Shown here piece by piece: positions 24,195 through 32,794 of a stretch of DNA of 38,769 nucleotides (position 1 is its first letter; each line of letters opens with the position of its first letter). The notes below the pieces were generated by a model that searched no databases, was not told the DNA's origin, and saw only the letters and a program-made list of their open reading frames with translations. The stretch lies in IMG/VR virus record IMGVR_UViG_3300032242_002394, positions 1 through 38,769 of that record; one strand, 5' to 3'. The stretch is from a virus. A program made the position numbers and the translations under genes.

Positions 24195-25643
24195 ATGTAT
24201 CTAGCTGAGGAAATTCAAAGAAAGTGGACTCCAGTATTGGACCACGCCGATCTTAATCCAATCAAGGATCAGACTCGTCGTTCCGTAACAGCTGTTGTTC
24301 TAGAAAACACAGAACGTGCTCTTCGTGAGTCAGCATCTCACGGTCAGTACCAGACACTTATGGAAACAGGTTATGGTGTTGAACCAGTTCCTGCCAACTT
24401 CATGGGTACTTCTTCTTCAACTCAGGGCGCTGGTGGTATCGACACCTTCGACCCAGTATTGATCAGCCTTGTACGTCGTGCAATGCCAAATCTTATCGCT
24501 TACGACATCTGCGGCGTTCAGCCAATGACTGGTCCAACTGGTTTGATTTTCGCAATGCGTTCACAGTACAACAACCAGACAAACGGTTCTGCTGCTAGCT
24601 ACGCTGGTAACCAGACTCAGGAAACCTTCTACAACGAAGTTAATACTGCGTTCTCTTCTGTTATCGGTAACAACACAACTGCTAACGCAACCCTTGGTAC
24701 AGGTAACACAACTTCTGCTGCGTTCACTGGCACCATCCCTGGTTACACAAACACTTCGCCATTCCCAGCTGCTCCAAACACTGCTGGCTACTCTGCCTAT
24801 AACACTGGCACAGGTATGTCAACAGCTCAGGCTGAAGCTCTTGGTGCTTACCAGAACACTGACTTCGCTCAGATGGCTTTCTCGATTGAAAAAGTTACTG
24901 TAACTGCTAAGTCACGTGCTCTAAAGGCAGAGTACACAATGGAATTGGCACAGGACTTGAAGGCAATTCATGGTCTTGACGCTGAAACAGAATTGGCAAA
25001 CATCTTGTCTGCTGAAATTCTTGCTGAAATCAACCGTGAAGTTGTTCGTACAATCAACATCACCGCTGTTCCAGGTGCTCAGGAAAACACAACAACTGCT
25101 GGCGTGTTCGACCTTGACACCGACTCAAACGGTCGTTGGTCAGTTGAAAAGTTCAAGGGTCTTATGTTCCAGCTTGAACGCGAAGCTAACCAGATTGCTA
25201 AGCAGACACGTCGTGGCAAGGGTAACATCCTAATCTGTTCTTCAGACGTTGCTTCTGCTCTTCAGATGGCTGGTGTTCTTGACTACGCTCCTGCTCTTAA
25301 CTCAAACAACCTACAGGTAGACGATACTGGCAACACCTTCGCTGGTGTTCTAAACGGTCGCCTACGTGTTTACATCGACCCATATGCGATCGGTGGCAAC
25401 TATCTAACTGTTGGCTATAAGGGCTCTTCAGCATTCGACGCTGGCTTGTTCTATTGCCCATACGTTCCTCTACAGATGGTACGTGCAGTTGATCAGTCAA
25501 GCTTCCAGCCAAAGATCGGCTTTAAGACTCGTTACGGCATGGTAGCCAACCCATTTGCCGAAGGTCTTTACAAGGGTCTTGGCGAACTTGTTATCAACAC
25601 TAACAAGTACTATCGTCGTGTTATCGTAAACAACTTGATGTAA
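24195..25643 (+). CDS. gp23: Major capsid protein gp23
   Basis: A 482-residue HK97-fold capsid protein (T4 gp23 is 521). Diagnostic parts are RKWTPVLDHADLNPIKD, DPVLISLVRRAMPNLIAYDI, GVQPMTGPTGLIFAMRSQY, KSRALKAEYTMELAQDLKAI, and the C-terminal YYRRVIVNNLM. gp21 cleavage near LRE (43-45) or LME (55-57) would remove an N-terminal propeptide. Codon choice is noticeably uniform (GGT, AAC, GTT, CGT), as expected for the most abundant protein. It is driven by its own late promoter and followed by a strong terminator. Confidence 0.96.
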   Translation: MYLAEEIQRKWTPVLDHADLNPIKDQTRRSVTAVVLENTERALRESASHGQYQTLMETGYGVEPVPANFMGTSSSTQGAGGIDTFDPVLISLVRRAMPNLIAYDICGVQPMTGPTGLIFAMRSQYNNQTNGSAASYAGNQTQETFYNEVNTAFSSVIGNNTTANATLGTGNTTSAAFTGTIPGYTNTSPFPAAPNTAGYSAYNTGTGMSTAQAEALGAYQNTDFAQMAFSIEKVTVTAKSRALKAEYTMELAQDLKAIHGLDAETELANILSAEILAEINREVVRTINITAVPGAQENTTTAGVFDLDTDSNGRWSVEKFKGLMFQLEREANQIAKQTRRGKGNILICSSDVASALQMAGVLDYAPALNSNNLQVDDTGNTFAGVLNGRLRVYIDPYAIGGNYLTVGYKGSSAFDAGLFYCPYVPLQMVRAVDQSSFQPKIGFKTRYGMVANPFAEGLYKGLGELVINTNKYYRRVIVNNLM

Positions 25644-25678
25644 GTCAAGAAGAAGACGGTTTCAAGCCGCAAACTTAG

Positions 25679-25703
25679 AGGGGAGCTTCGGCTCCCCTTT
25701 TTT
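25679..25703 (+). terminator. Intrinsic terminator after gp23
   Basis: GGGGAGC (25680-25686) pairs perfectly with GCTCCCC (25691-25697) around a TTCG tetraloop, with an extra A-T pair at the base and six T at 25698-25703. This is a textbook Rho-independent terminator 36 bp after the gp23 stop. It separates the structural operon from the recombination operon. Confidence 0.95.
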
Positions 25704-25704
25704 A

Positions 25705-25733
25705 TTGACTTTTTCTACGTTCACCAGTATAAT
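25705..25733 (+). promoter_or_regulatory. Sigma70-type promoter (TTGACT, 17 bp, TATAAT)
   Basis: TTGACT at 25705-25710 and a perfect TATAAT at 25728-25733 are separated by 17 bp. The -35 begins immediately after the T-run of the terminator. It can be used by host RNA polymerase early or middle in infection to transcribe the tube-fold gene and the uvsY-uvsW operon. Confidence 0.8.
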
Positions 25734-25751
25734 CATATATGCGACAGTGAT

Positions 25752-25759
25752 AATAAATA
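25752..25759 (+). promoter_or_regulatory. Possible late promoter AATAAATA
   Basis: AATAAATA lies 22 bp before the ATG at 25782 and 18 bp after the sigma70 -10 box. Together they would allow both early and late transcription of the tube-fold gene. Confidence 0.4.
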
Positions 25760-25781
25760 GTAACAATCATTGGAGATAGTA

Positions 25782-26309
25782 ATGGCTGCTTTAGACAACA
25801 CCCCTGTAAACAAAAATTTCCTCAACCCTCTGAATTTTAAGTTTCAGATAAAGCGTGCGCCTAATGTAAACTTTTTCATACAGAAAATCAATATTCCATC
25901 GCTTTCTTTGCCAAACATTGATATACCAACATTGTTTGTTCCTATCCCAGTTCAGCAAACGCATATGATCTATGGCGACTTGACAGTTTCGTTCAAGATA
26001 GATGAAGATTTACAGAACTATTTTGAAATTCATAACTGGATTCGTGCCCTTGGGTTTCCTTCGCAGTTTGGTGAATATTCTAGCATATTTTCGAAACCAC
26101 TAATTAGCGGTGAGTCATTGACTTCAGAAATATCCCTAACTATATTGAACGCATTGAAAAACCCTACCTATGAGTTCGTATTTCACGAAGCATTCCCAAC
26201 CTACCTTTCAGAAATTGATTTTGATACAACTTATGATACCGTCGATTACGTATCAGCCTCTGCCACATTCAAATACAAATTGTTCGATATTTCGCAAATC
26301 AACGCTTGA
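25782..26309 (+). CDS. Tail tube-fold structural protein (gp19/gp54-like)
   Basis: The ATG at 25782 follows TTGGAGATA; the TTG at 25770 belongs to that ribosome binding site. The 175-residue product has the pattern of tail-tube-fold proteins of marine T4-like phages: NKNFLNPLNFKFQIKRAPNV, FFIQKINIPSLSLPN, MIYGDLTVSFKIDEDLQNYF and EIHNWIRALGFPSQFG. A tube initiator, tube-related baseplate protein or tail completion role is possible. T4-like cyanophages commonly have gp3 (tail completion, about 175 residues in T4) after gp23, so that is an alternative by size and position. I favour the tube fold from sequence but cannot fix the name. Confidence 0.65.
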   Translation: MAALDNTPVNKNFLNPLNFKFQIKRAPNVNFFIQKINIPSLSLPNIDIPTLFVPIPVQQTHMIYGDLTVSFKIDEDLQNYFEIHNWIRALGFPSQFGEYSSIFSKPLISGESLTSEISLTILNALKNPTYEFVFHEAFPTYLSEIDFDTTYDTVDYVSASATFKYKLFDISQINA

Positions 26310-26334
26310 TTTATAGAGTAACATAAAGTATACT
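26306..26334 (+). promoter_or_regulatory. Sigma70-type promoter for uvsY (TTGATT, 17 bp, TATACT)
   Basis: TTGATT at 26306-26311 and TATACT at 26329-26334 have 17-bp spacing. The expected start of transcription (about 26341) gives a very short leader to the uvsY ATG at 26357. The -35 overlaps the stop region of the upstream gene. Confidence 0.65.
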
Positions 26335-26358
26335 ATGATTACGTTGAGAGGTAATCAT
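26335..26358 (+). promoter_or_regulatory. Inverted repeat enclosing the uvsY ribosome binding site
   Basis: ATGATTAC (26335-26342) is a perfect inverted repeat of GTAATCAT (26351-26358). The 8-base spacer GTTGAGAG holds most of the Shine-Dalgarno sequence and the right arm includes the first two bases of the ATG. In a readthrough transcript it could fold and hide the start. At DNA level it lies at the expected transcription start and could be an operator. Confidence 0.6.
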
Positions 26359-26791
26359 GAAAATAGATGCAATTTACGAAGAGTGGAACAAAGATTCAGA
26401 CATTGATAAAACTGAGTTGGGCGAAGAGGCGCTAAAGATACCTAAGCTGCATCATAAGTATTTTCAGATATATTCAGCTGAAAAGCTTTTGCTTAGGAAA
26501 TACGAAGCTGAAATGAAGTCGTTGAAGCTCGCCAAGTACGAGTTTTACACTCAAGGTCCGACAAAAGAAACGCAGGAACTGGGTTGGGTCCTTCCCGCGA
26601 GAGGCATGATACTGAAGCAGGAAATGCCTATGTATATGGAAGGCGACAGAGAACTTATTGACCTTTCATTGAAAATTGGTATGCAGCAAGAAAAAGTTGA
26701 ATTGTTAGAGTCAATTATCAAAAGCCTAACTAATCGAGGGTTTCAAATTAAGTCAGCTATTGATTGGTTCAAATTTACTATGGGAGCGTAA
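26357..26791 (+). CDS. uvsY: Recombination mediator UvsY
   Basis: A 144-residue protein (T4 UvsY is 137). It shows the family pattern through most of its length: IYEEWNKDSDIDKTELGEEA, IPKLHHKYFQIYSAEKL, then LRKYEAEMKSLKLAKYEFYT, and the C-terminal IKSAIDWFKFTMGA. UvsY loads the UvsX recombinase on gp32-coated single-stranded DNA. It overlaps uvsW by one base (TAATG), preserving the T4 pairing. Its start is set by GAGAGG and lies in an inverted repeat. Confidence 0.93.
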   Translation: MKIDAIYEEWNKDSDIDKTELGEEALKIPKLHHKYFQIYSAEKLLLRKYEAEMKSLKLAKYEFYTQGPTKETQELGWVLPARGMILKQEMPMYMEGDRELIDLSLKIGMQQEKVELLESIIKSLTNRGFQIKSAIDWFKFTMGA

Positions 26792-28239
26792 TGGATATAA
26801 TAGAAGTTTCGAAACACGACGAAACGTACAATAAAATTACATGCGACCCTGGTATCGGGTTTGAACTGAACGATTATTTCACGTTTGAAGTTCCTGGTGC
26901 TAAGTTTATGCCTGCCGTCAGAAATAAATTCTGGGACGGTAAAATTCGTTTGTATAACGTTATGTCTTGCCTGCTTTACGCTGGGCTGAACGAATACGTC
27001 AAAGAATTTGCCGAGAAACGTAACTATCAGATAATTTACAAATCTGATTTTTCGGCTGACGAGTTTTCTCTAAAAGAAGCCAACGACTTTATTGACACGC
27101 TGAATATACCTTCTAAATACGAACGTAGAGATTATCAAGTCGAGGCTTTCACGTATGCTGTACGTAACCGTAGAGCACTTATGCTTTCGCCAACCGCATC
27201 TGGTAAATCATTTATCATCTATCTTTTAGCAAGGTACTACAATGCACGCACTCTTATTATTGTGCCAACTACTTCTCTGGTTAGTCAACTTGCCAGTGAC
27301 TTTGCTGATTATGGTTTCTTATCTGATCGGTTCGTTCATCGAATTTTTGCTGGGCAAGATAAACAGACAGATAAGCCAATTACCATCTCAACCTGGCAGT
27401 CGATATACAAACTTCCTAAAGAATATTTCGAACAATTTGACGTAGTGATAGGTGACGAAGCGCACCTATTCAAAGCAAAGTCTTTAACAAGTATCATGAC
27501 TAATCTCAATACCTGCAAGTACAGGTTTGGGTTTACAGGTACACTCGACGGAACTCAAACTCATAAGCTCGTTTTAGAAGGTTTATTCGGACCTGTAAAA
27601 AAGGTAGTTACTACTGCTGAGTTGATCGATCAGAAACATTTATCGAATTTTATCATCAAATGTATCGTATTGAAATACCCGGATGAAGACCGCAAATTAC
27701 TGAAAAGCTACGATTATCAGGCTGAAATGGATTGGCTTGTTCGTAACGAAGCCCGAAACCGTTTCATAAAAAACCTCGCTTTGTCGCTCAAAGGTAATAC
27801 ACTTTTGCTGTTTCAATATGTTGAAAAACACGGCAAAGTATTATATGATATGATTAAAGATCAGGGATTACCCGTTCACTTTGTTCATGGAGGAGTCGAT
27901 GGTGAAGACCGTGAAGAAATACGCCGTATCGTGGAGCAGTCGCCATCCAGTATTATTGTCGCTAGTTACGGAACTTTTTCTACCGGAGTTAACATTCGTA
28001 ATTTGCATAACGTTATATTTGCTAGTCCTTCAAAATCCAAAGTGAGAAACCTACAGTCTATTGGGCGTGGGTTACGTAAATCCGATAACAAAGAGGTAGC
28101 TACCCTTTACGATATATCTGACGACCTCACTTGGAAAACTAGAAAGAACTTCACCATTATGCACTTCGTTGCTCGCATGACGATTTACAATGAAGAAAAA
28201 TTTGATTATAAAATTTACCCAGTCAATTTAAAGGTATAA
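26791..28239 (+). CDS. uvsW: Recombination helicase UvsW
   Basis: The ATG at 26791 overlaps the uvsY stop; a TTG at 26764 lies inside uvsY and is less likely. The 482-residue superfamily 2 helicase has Walker A SPTASGKS (133-140), DEAH (222-225), RFGFTGTLDG (motif III region) and QSIGRGLRKSD (motif VI). The N-terminal 100 residues (FTFEVPGAKFMPAVRNKFWD, then GKIRLYN) are the substrate-recognition domain typical of T4 UvsW (502 residues). It remodels forks and branched DNA and unwinds R-loops, helping the switch from origin to recombination-dependent replication. Confidence 0.95.
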   Translation: MDIIEVSKHDETYNKITCDPGIGFELNDYFTFEVPGAKFMPAVRNKFWDGKIRLYNVMSCLLYAGLNEYVKEFAEKRNYQIIYKSDFSADEFSLKEANDFIDTLNIPSKYERRDYQVEAFTYAVRNRRALMLSPTASGKSFIIYLLARYYNARTLIIVPTTSLVSQLASDFADYGFLSDRFVHRIFAGQDKQTDKPITISTWQSIYKLPKEYFEQFDVVIGDEAHLFKAKSLTSIMTNLNTCKYRFGFTGTLDGTQTHKLVLEGLFGPVKKVVTTAELIDQKHLSNFIIKCIVLKYPDEDRKLLKSYDYQAEMDWLVRNEARNRFIKNLALSLKGNTLLLFQYVEKHGKVLYDMIKDQGLPVHFVHGGVDGEDREEIRRIVEQSPSSIIVASYGTFSTGVNIRNLHNVIFASPSKSKVRNLQSIGRGLRKSDNKEVATLYDISDDLTWKTRKNFTIMHFVARMTIYNEEKFDYKIYPVNLKV

Positions 28240-28240
28240 C

Positions 28241-28804
28241 ATGAGCGTATCAAAGCCGAGAGCTAAAAAGCATTATGTAAACAACAAAACGCTTTACGAA
28301 GAAATGGTGAAGTTCAAACAGAAAACTAAAGAAGCTGAGGCTGCTGGTAGACCTTTGCCTCGAATACCGAACTACGTCGGCGAATGTTTTTTGATGATAT
28401 GCAACAAGCTTTCGACTAAACCGAATTTTATGGGGTACTCATACCGCGATGAGATGATAGCCGACGCAATCGAAAACTGCGTATCGGCTGCTCATAGTTT
28501 TGACCCTGAAAAATCCTCTAATCCTTTCGCGTATTTCACTCAGATAGCTTGGAACGCTTTCATTAGACGTATCACGAGCGAAAAAAAACAAACCTATATC
28601 AAACACAAAAACTTCATTCATAGCAATTTGATCGAAGGTTTGATTGAAGAAAGCAAAGCAACAGGGCAACCTATTCATAACGAATATTCTGATGATATCA
28701 TTCGAAGCTTCGAAGATAAAATAGTGAAAAATTCTAAAAAACCTAAAAGCGGTTTGGAAAAGTTTATCGAAGAGGATAAGCATGAAAATAGCACTAATAA
28801 CTGA
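28241..28804 (+). CDS. gp55: Late-transcription sigma factor gp55
   Basis: A 187-residue protein, nearly the size of T4 gp55 (185). Recognisable parts are RIPNYVGECFLMICNKLSTK, YRDEMIADAIENCVSAAHSF, DPEKSSNPFAYFTQIAWNAF and IRRITSEKKQTYIKHKNF. These form the minimal sigma-region-2-like part that recognises TATAAATA promoters. The presence of such boxes in this window agrees with the assignment. The co-activator gp33 and clamp gp45 are not in this window. It overlaps gp47 by 23 bp. Confidence 0.93.
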   Translation: MSVSKPRAKKHYVNNKTLYEEMVKFKQKTKEAEAAGRPLPRIPNYVGECFLMICNKLSTKPNFMGYSYRDEMIADAIENCVSAAHSFDPEKSSNPFAYFTQIAWNAFIRRITSEKKQTYIKHKNFIHSNLIEGLIEESKATGQPIHNEYSDDIIRSFEDKIVKNSKKPKSGLEKFIEEDKHENSTNN

Positions 28805-29852
28805 TACGCACTGGGGTATTCGCAATGACAACGTTGCGTTCATGGATAATAGCAAAAGGTTTCTAGACGATGTGTTTTTTCCCTACCTCGATAAGCACAA
28901 TGTTGATACAGTTTGCCACCTTGGGGATTTGGTTGATCGGCGTAAGTATATTAACTTTAATACTGCGCTTCGCTTGCGGCAAGATTTTCTACAACCCCTC
29001 TTTGAGCGAAATATTGTATTACATATCATTGCTGGTAATCATGATACCTACTTTAAAAATACTAACCGAGTCAATGCACTTCGTGAACTAGTTGAACGTA
29101 AGTATGCTGATCAATTTATAATTCATGATCAGCTCCCGCGAGAAGTTGAATTTGATAGCGCAACTATATTAATGTTACCATGGATATGTGATGAAAACAG
29201 ACAACTTTGCCTCGACAAAATCCGCTCTACGCCGTCTCAAATCGTCATGGGGCACCTTGAACTTGCAGGGTTTGAAATGTATCGTGGATCAATCGTCTCT
29301 CATGGAGACGATCGTAAGCTCTTTGATCGTTTTGATATGGTTCTCAGTGGGCATTATCATCATCGTTCCAGTGATGGTTCTATACATTATTTGGGTAGCC
29401 ATGCTGAGTTTACTTGGAGCGACTATGATGATCGTAAAGGCTTTCACATCCTGGATACAGAAACCAGGAACTTGACTTTTATCGAAAATCCATATACAAT
29501 GTTCGCTAAGGTTTGGTATGATGACGCGACTCCTGGGCGCGAACCAGAAGGTATTGATCTTAGTTCGTTGAAAGGTAAAATTGTTAAGGTTATCGTCAAG
29601 CAGAAAACTGACCCCTACAAATTCGATATGTTTATAGAACAGATAGAAAAGGTTGGTGTAATTGAAATGCAAATCGTAGAGGATCACCTCAACCTTGGCG
29701 TTTCTGAAGATGAAGATATTGTAAACGAAGCCGAATCTACGATCAGTATTTTTAAAAAATACATCAATCAAATTGATACAGAAGAAAAGATAAAAGTTAA
29801 GATTGAATCTACTATTACAGAGCTATATAATGAAGCTTTGACGTTGGAGTGA
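28782..29852 (+). CDS. gp47: Recombination endonuclease subunit gp47 (Mre11-like)
   Basis: A 356-residue metallophosphoesterase (T4 gp47 is 339). Phosphoesterase motifs are in order: ITDTHWG near the N-terminus, HLGDLVDRR, AGNHDT, GHLELAG and SGHYHHR. This is the Mre11-like nuclease that works with gp46 to process DNA ends for recombination. The ATG at 28782 follows GAGGATAA within the end of gp55. In T4 genes 46 and 47 are close neighbours; here one oxygenase gene lies between them. Confidence 0.95.
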   Translation: MKIALITDTHWGIRNDNVAFMDNSKRFLDDVFFPYLDKHNVDTVCHLGDLVDRRKYINFNTALRLRQDFLQPLFERNIVLHIIAGNHDTYFKNTNRVNALRELVERKYADQFIIHDQLPREVEFDSATILMLPWICDENRQLCLDKIRSTPSQIVMGHLELAGFEMYRGSIVSHGDDRKLFDRFDMVLSGHYHHRSSDGSIHYLGSHAEFTWSDYDDRKGFHILDTETRNLTFIENPYTMFAKVWYDDATPGREPEGIDLSSLKGKIVKVIVKQKTDPYKFDMFIEQIEKVGVIEMQIVEDHLNLGVSEDEDIVNEAESTISIFKKYINQIDTEEKIKVKIESTITELYNEALTLE

Positions 29853-29855
29853 TTT

Positions 29856-30503
29856 ATGGAATACAGCTGGCAAAATTTTTCTGACATAGGCTACGTACAC
29901 ACAAAGTTTACCGATCAAGAGTTAGCTCCTCTAAAAGAAGAAATAAAGTTTATCGAGAATAATTTTGAAACTTCTGAATCTTTTACTGGAGGGCTAGCTG
30001 GTCATTTGCGTAAAGAATACCTTTTGTCTAAGTGTAAAGATTACTTAGAAAATTTGATTTTGCCGCTGGTTGTAGCGCACGAAACAGAATATCCTAACTA
30101 TAAATCAGAAGTCAAAAGGGTTATTTCCGCTGACACGAACTATCAATTGAGTAAACTGTGGGTCAACTTTCAAAAGAAAAACGAGTTCAACCCCATACAT
30201 ACTCATTCCGGAGTTTATAGTTTTGTTATTTGGATAAAAATACCTTACGACCTAAAAGAGGAACTAAATTTATTCCCTCAATTTGAAGAAAACGGTAAAC
30301 TATCTGAAAACAAAACTTCTTGTTTCGAATTTCTATATTTGAACAGTTTGGGTAAAATTTCTCAACACACCCTTCAGGTCGATAAAAATTACGAAAACGT
30401 TTGCGTTTTGTTTCCAGCTAATATGCCTCACCAAGTGTACCCATTTTTTACAAGCGACGAATACAGAATAAGCGTATCTGGAAATTTTTCTCTCAAGGTA
30501 TAA
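29856..30503 (+). CDS. Putative 2-oxoglutarate/Fe(II) oxygenase between gp47 and gp46
   Basis: A 215-residue protein. The segment LWVNFQKKNEFNPIHTHSG, then VYSFVIWIKIPY, resembles the H-x-H containing core of a phage oxygenase family (the putative 2OG-Fe(II) oxygenase family TIGR02466). Candidate ligands are H115/H117, distal H192 (ANMPHQVYPF) and R204 (DEYRISVSG) for 2-oxoglutarate. The usual HxD is not obvious, so the metal site may be unusual or inactive. It is placed between the two subunit genes of the Mre11-Rad50-like complex, 3 bp after gp47 and 1 bp before gp46, so it is made together with them. The substrate is unknown. Confidence 0.6.
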   Translation: MEYSWQNFSDIGYVHTKFTDQELAPLKEEIKFIENNFETSESFTGGLAGHLRKEYLLSKCKDYLENLILPLVVAHETEYPNYKSEVKRVISADTNYQLSKLWVNFQKKNEFNPIHTHSGVYSFVIWIKIPYDLKEELNLFPQFEENGKLSENKTSCFEFLYLNSLGKISQHTLQVDKNYENVCVLFPANMPHQVYPFFTSDEYRISVSGNFSLKV

Positions 30504-30504
30504 T

Positions 30505-32211
30505 ATGATATTTTTCAAAAAGCTTAGATGGAAAAACCTGTTATCTACAGGTAACGTGTTCACTGAAGTTGATCTAGCTAAATCAAACAACACGCTGATC
30601 GTGGGCGAGAACGGGGCAGGTAAGTCAACGATTCTCGACGCATTGGCGTTTTCTTTGTTTGGCAAACCGTTCCGTAAAATCAACAAACCTCAGCTTATGA
30701 ACACGATAACGAAAAAAGATCTCGTTGTCGAAGTTGAGTTTAGTATTTCTAGTAACGAGTATAAAATTGTTCGCGGTATAAAGCCAACGTTGTTTGAAGT
30801 TTACCAAAACGGTAAGCTACTCAATCAATCTGCCGAAATGAAAGATTATCAGGAAATACTTGAAAAGCAAATTTTGAAGTTCAACTTCAAATCGTTCTGT
30901 CAAGTTGTTGTCCTTGGTTCGGCTTCTTTCGTGCCGTTCATGCAACTTTCTTCAAGTCAGCGTAGAGAAATTATTGAAGATCTTCTTGACCTTCAAATTT
31001 TTACGACGATGAATTTGTTGTTGAAAGATAAAATGCAATTCAACAACGGAGACCTTGCTGACATCGCTACAGATCAAAAAGTGGTGATGGAAAAGATAAA
31101 AATCATCAAGCAGCATCTTCAAGAAAAACAAAACAACAACGAAAAACTTGTCGCCGAAAAGATAGACCTTATTGAAGATACAGATAAAAAAATAACTGAC
31201 CTGACGGCGTTATACCGTATTATTGCTGACGAAATCGAGGCTCTTCAAAAAGCTATCGAAGATCAGCCTAAAATAAGCAAAAAAGTCAATCAGCTTTCGC
31301 AGCTGCGTCATAAGATAGAAGCTAAACGCGCAGTGATTGATAAGGACATTAAGTTTTTCGAAAAACACGAAAACTGTCCAACTTGCACGCAGATTATCAG
31401 CTCTGATTTTCGTGAAAAAACAGTTTTCAATAAAAATAATGAAATTGAAAACATTGATACTGCACTCGAAGATCTCGTAAAGCAATACGAAGAAGCTAAC
31501 TCAAGCCTCGAAAATATGATGAAAATTCAGGGCGAGATAAACGATAAAAGAATCAAGCAAACGGTTCAATCATCTAATATCAAATCTCTCGCAAATTATC
31601 GTAATCAGCTCGAAAAAGAAATCAATCAGATCAATAGGGTTCAAGAGGCTGACGAAGAAGATAAAATGTCAGAGCTTGAAACTGAGTTGAATGCTGTCGC
31701 CGTGAGGTATAATGACGCTATGGACAAAAAGCAGATTTATACCGCTGCTGCTACGTTGCTAAAAGATGGCGGTATCAAAGCGAAAATTATCAAACAGTAT
31801 GTCCCTGTTATCAACAAGCTTATTGGTAAGTACCTAAGTGCTATGGACTTTTTCGTACAGTTCGAACTTGATGAAGAGTTCAACGAAACTATCAAGTCTC
31901 GTTTTAGAGATGAGTTTAGTTATGCTTCGTTTTCCGAAGGCGAAAAGATGCGAATCAATCTTGCTATTTTGTTCACATGGCGTGCTGTAGCTAAGTTGCG
32001 TAACTCTGTAAGTACCAACCTTCTTATCCTAGACGAAATCATGGACTCTTCGATGGATTCTAACGGTACAGACGAGTTTTTGAAGATACTAAACAACTTG
32101 ACTTCTGACACCAATACGTTTATCATTAGTCATAAGACTGATCAGATGTATGACAAATTTGCGAACGTAATCAAGTTTGAGAAACATAAAAACTTCAGTA
32201 GGATTGCATAA
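30505..32211 (+). CDS. gp46: Recombination endonuclease subunit gp46 (Rad50-like ATPase)
   Basis: A 568-residue SMC-type ATPase (T4 gp46 is 560). It has Walker A GENGAGKST (34-42), a coiled coil with the zinc-hook motif CPTC (291-294), the ABC signature SFSEGEK (475-481) and Walker B LLILDEIMD (506-514). It pairs with gp47 to resect DNA ends and is required for recombination-dependent replication. Its stop overlaps the start of the next oxygenase gene (TAATG). Confidence 0.95.
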   Translation: MIFFKKLRWKNLLSTGNVFTEVDLAKSNNTLIVGENGAGKSTILDALAFSLFGKPFRKINKPQLMNTITKKDLVVEVEFSISSNEYKIVRGIKPTLFEVYQNGKLLNQSAEMKDYQEILEKQILKFNFKSFCQVVVLGSASFVPFMQLSSSQRREIIEDLLDLQIFTTMNLLLKDKMQFNNGDLADIATDQKVVMEKIKIIKQHLQEKQNNNEKLVAEKIDLIEDTDKKITDLTALYRIIADEIEALQKAIEDQPKISKKVNQLSQLRHKIEAKRAVIDKDIKFFEKHENCPTCTQIISSDFREKTVFNKNNEIENIDTALEDLVKQYEEANSSLENMMKIQGEINDKRIKQTVQSSNIKSLANYRNQLEKEINQINRVQEADEEDKMSELETELNAVAVRYNDAMDKKQIYTAAATLLKDGGIKAKIIKQYVPVINKLIGKYLSAMDFFVQFELDEEFNETIKSRFRDEFSYASFSEGEKMRINLAILFTWRAVAKLRNSVSTNLLILDEIMDSSMDSNGTDEFLKILNNLTSDTNTFIISHKTDQMYDKFANVIKFEKHKNFSRIA

Positions 32212-32792
32212 TGTTCGAGACAGTAGTATTCGATAACCTGATCACTGAAAAGGATCAGGTTCATCTACATGATATGATTATGTATCATTCTCAATGGAAA
32301 TTCCTAAAGGACGTAAGCGGTAACGAAAATCAACCTTATCCTTCTTATGGGTTTGTTCATGTCATAAATCATCCAGAAAAAGAAAGTACATTTGATTCTG
32401 AAATGCGTTACGCCATTCACAATATGTTCAAAGATAAATTCGATAAATTTGTTCCTGAATATAAACAAATTTACTACAACCGTATTTTCCTCCAGCTCCC
32501 TCTAGCCCCGCAGTTTAAAAAGGAACACAATGGAGTACATGTCGATCTTCCTCCTCATATCCCTCATGTTGCTTGTGTTTATTACTGTAATGATTCTGAT
32601 GGAGACACTATCATCTATGAGCAGACAATTAATGATACTCCAGGAGGGTCTCAAAACGTACAACTCAAAGAACACAAGAGGGTTACACCGAAACGTGGCA
32701 GAGCAGTATTTTTTGATGGCTCTCGATATCATTGCAGCAGTCAGCCTAGTAGGAATTACCGTGCCATTATTAACTTTGATTTAACGGTGTAA
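32211..32792 (+). CDS. 2-oxoglutarate/Fe(II)-dependent oxygenase
   Basis: A 193-residue oxygenase with a clear metal site: H110 and D112 (GVHVDLPPH), distal H174 (SRYHCSS) and R184 (NYRAIINFD) for 2-oxoglutarate. The segments HVACVYYCNDSDGDTIIYE and PKRGRAVFFDG are typical of small phage oxygenases of this fold. Its ATG overlaps the gp46 stop by one base, so it is translationally coupled to recombination genes. The substrate is unknown; hydroxylation of a protein or of a base are both possible. Confidence 0.75.
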   Translation: MFETVVFDNLITEKDQVHLHDMIMYHSQWKFLKDVSGNENQPYPSYGFVHVINHPEKESTFDSEMRYAIHNMFKDKFDKFVPEYKQIYYNRIFLQLPLAPQFKKEHNGVHVDLPPHIPHVACVYYCNDSDGDTIIYEQTINDTPGGSQNVQLKEHKRVTPKRGRAVFFDGSRYHCSSQPSRNYRAIINFDLTV

Positions 32793-32794
32793 AT

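Noticed and set aside
26764-26790. TTG start for UvsW
   Set aside because: The ATG at 26791 forms a TAATG overlap with uvsY and begins with the usual UvsW N-terminus.
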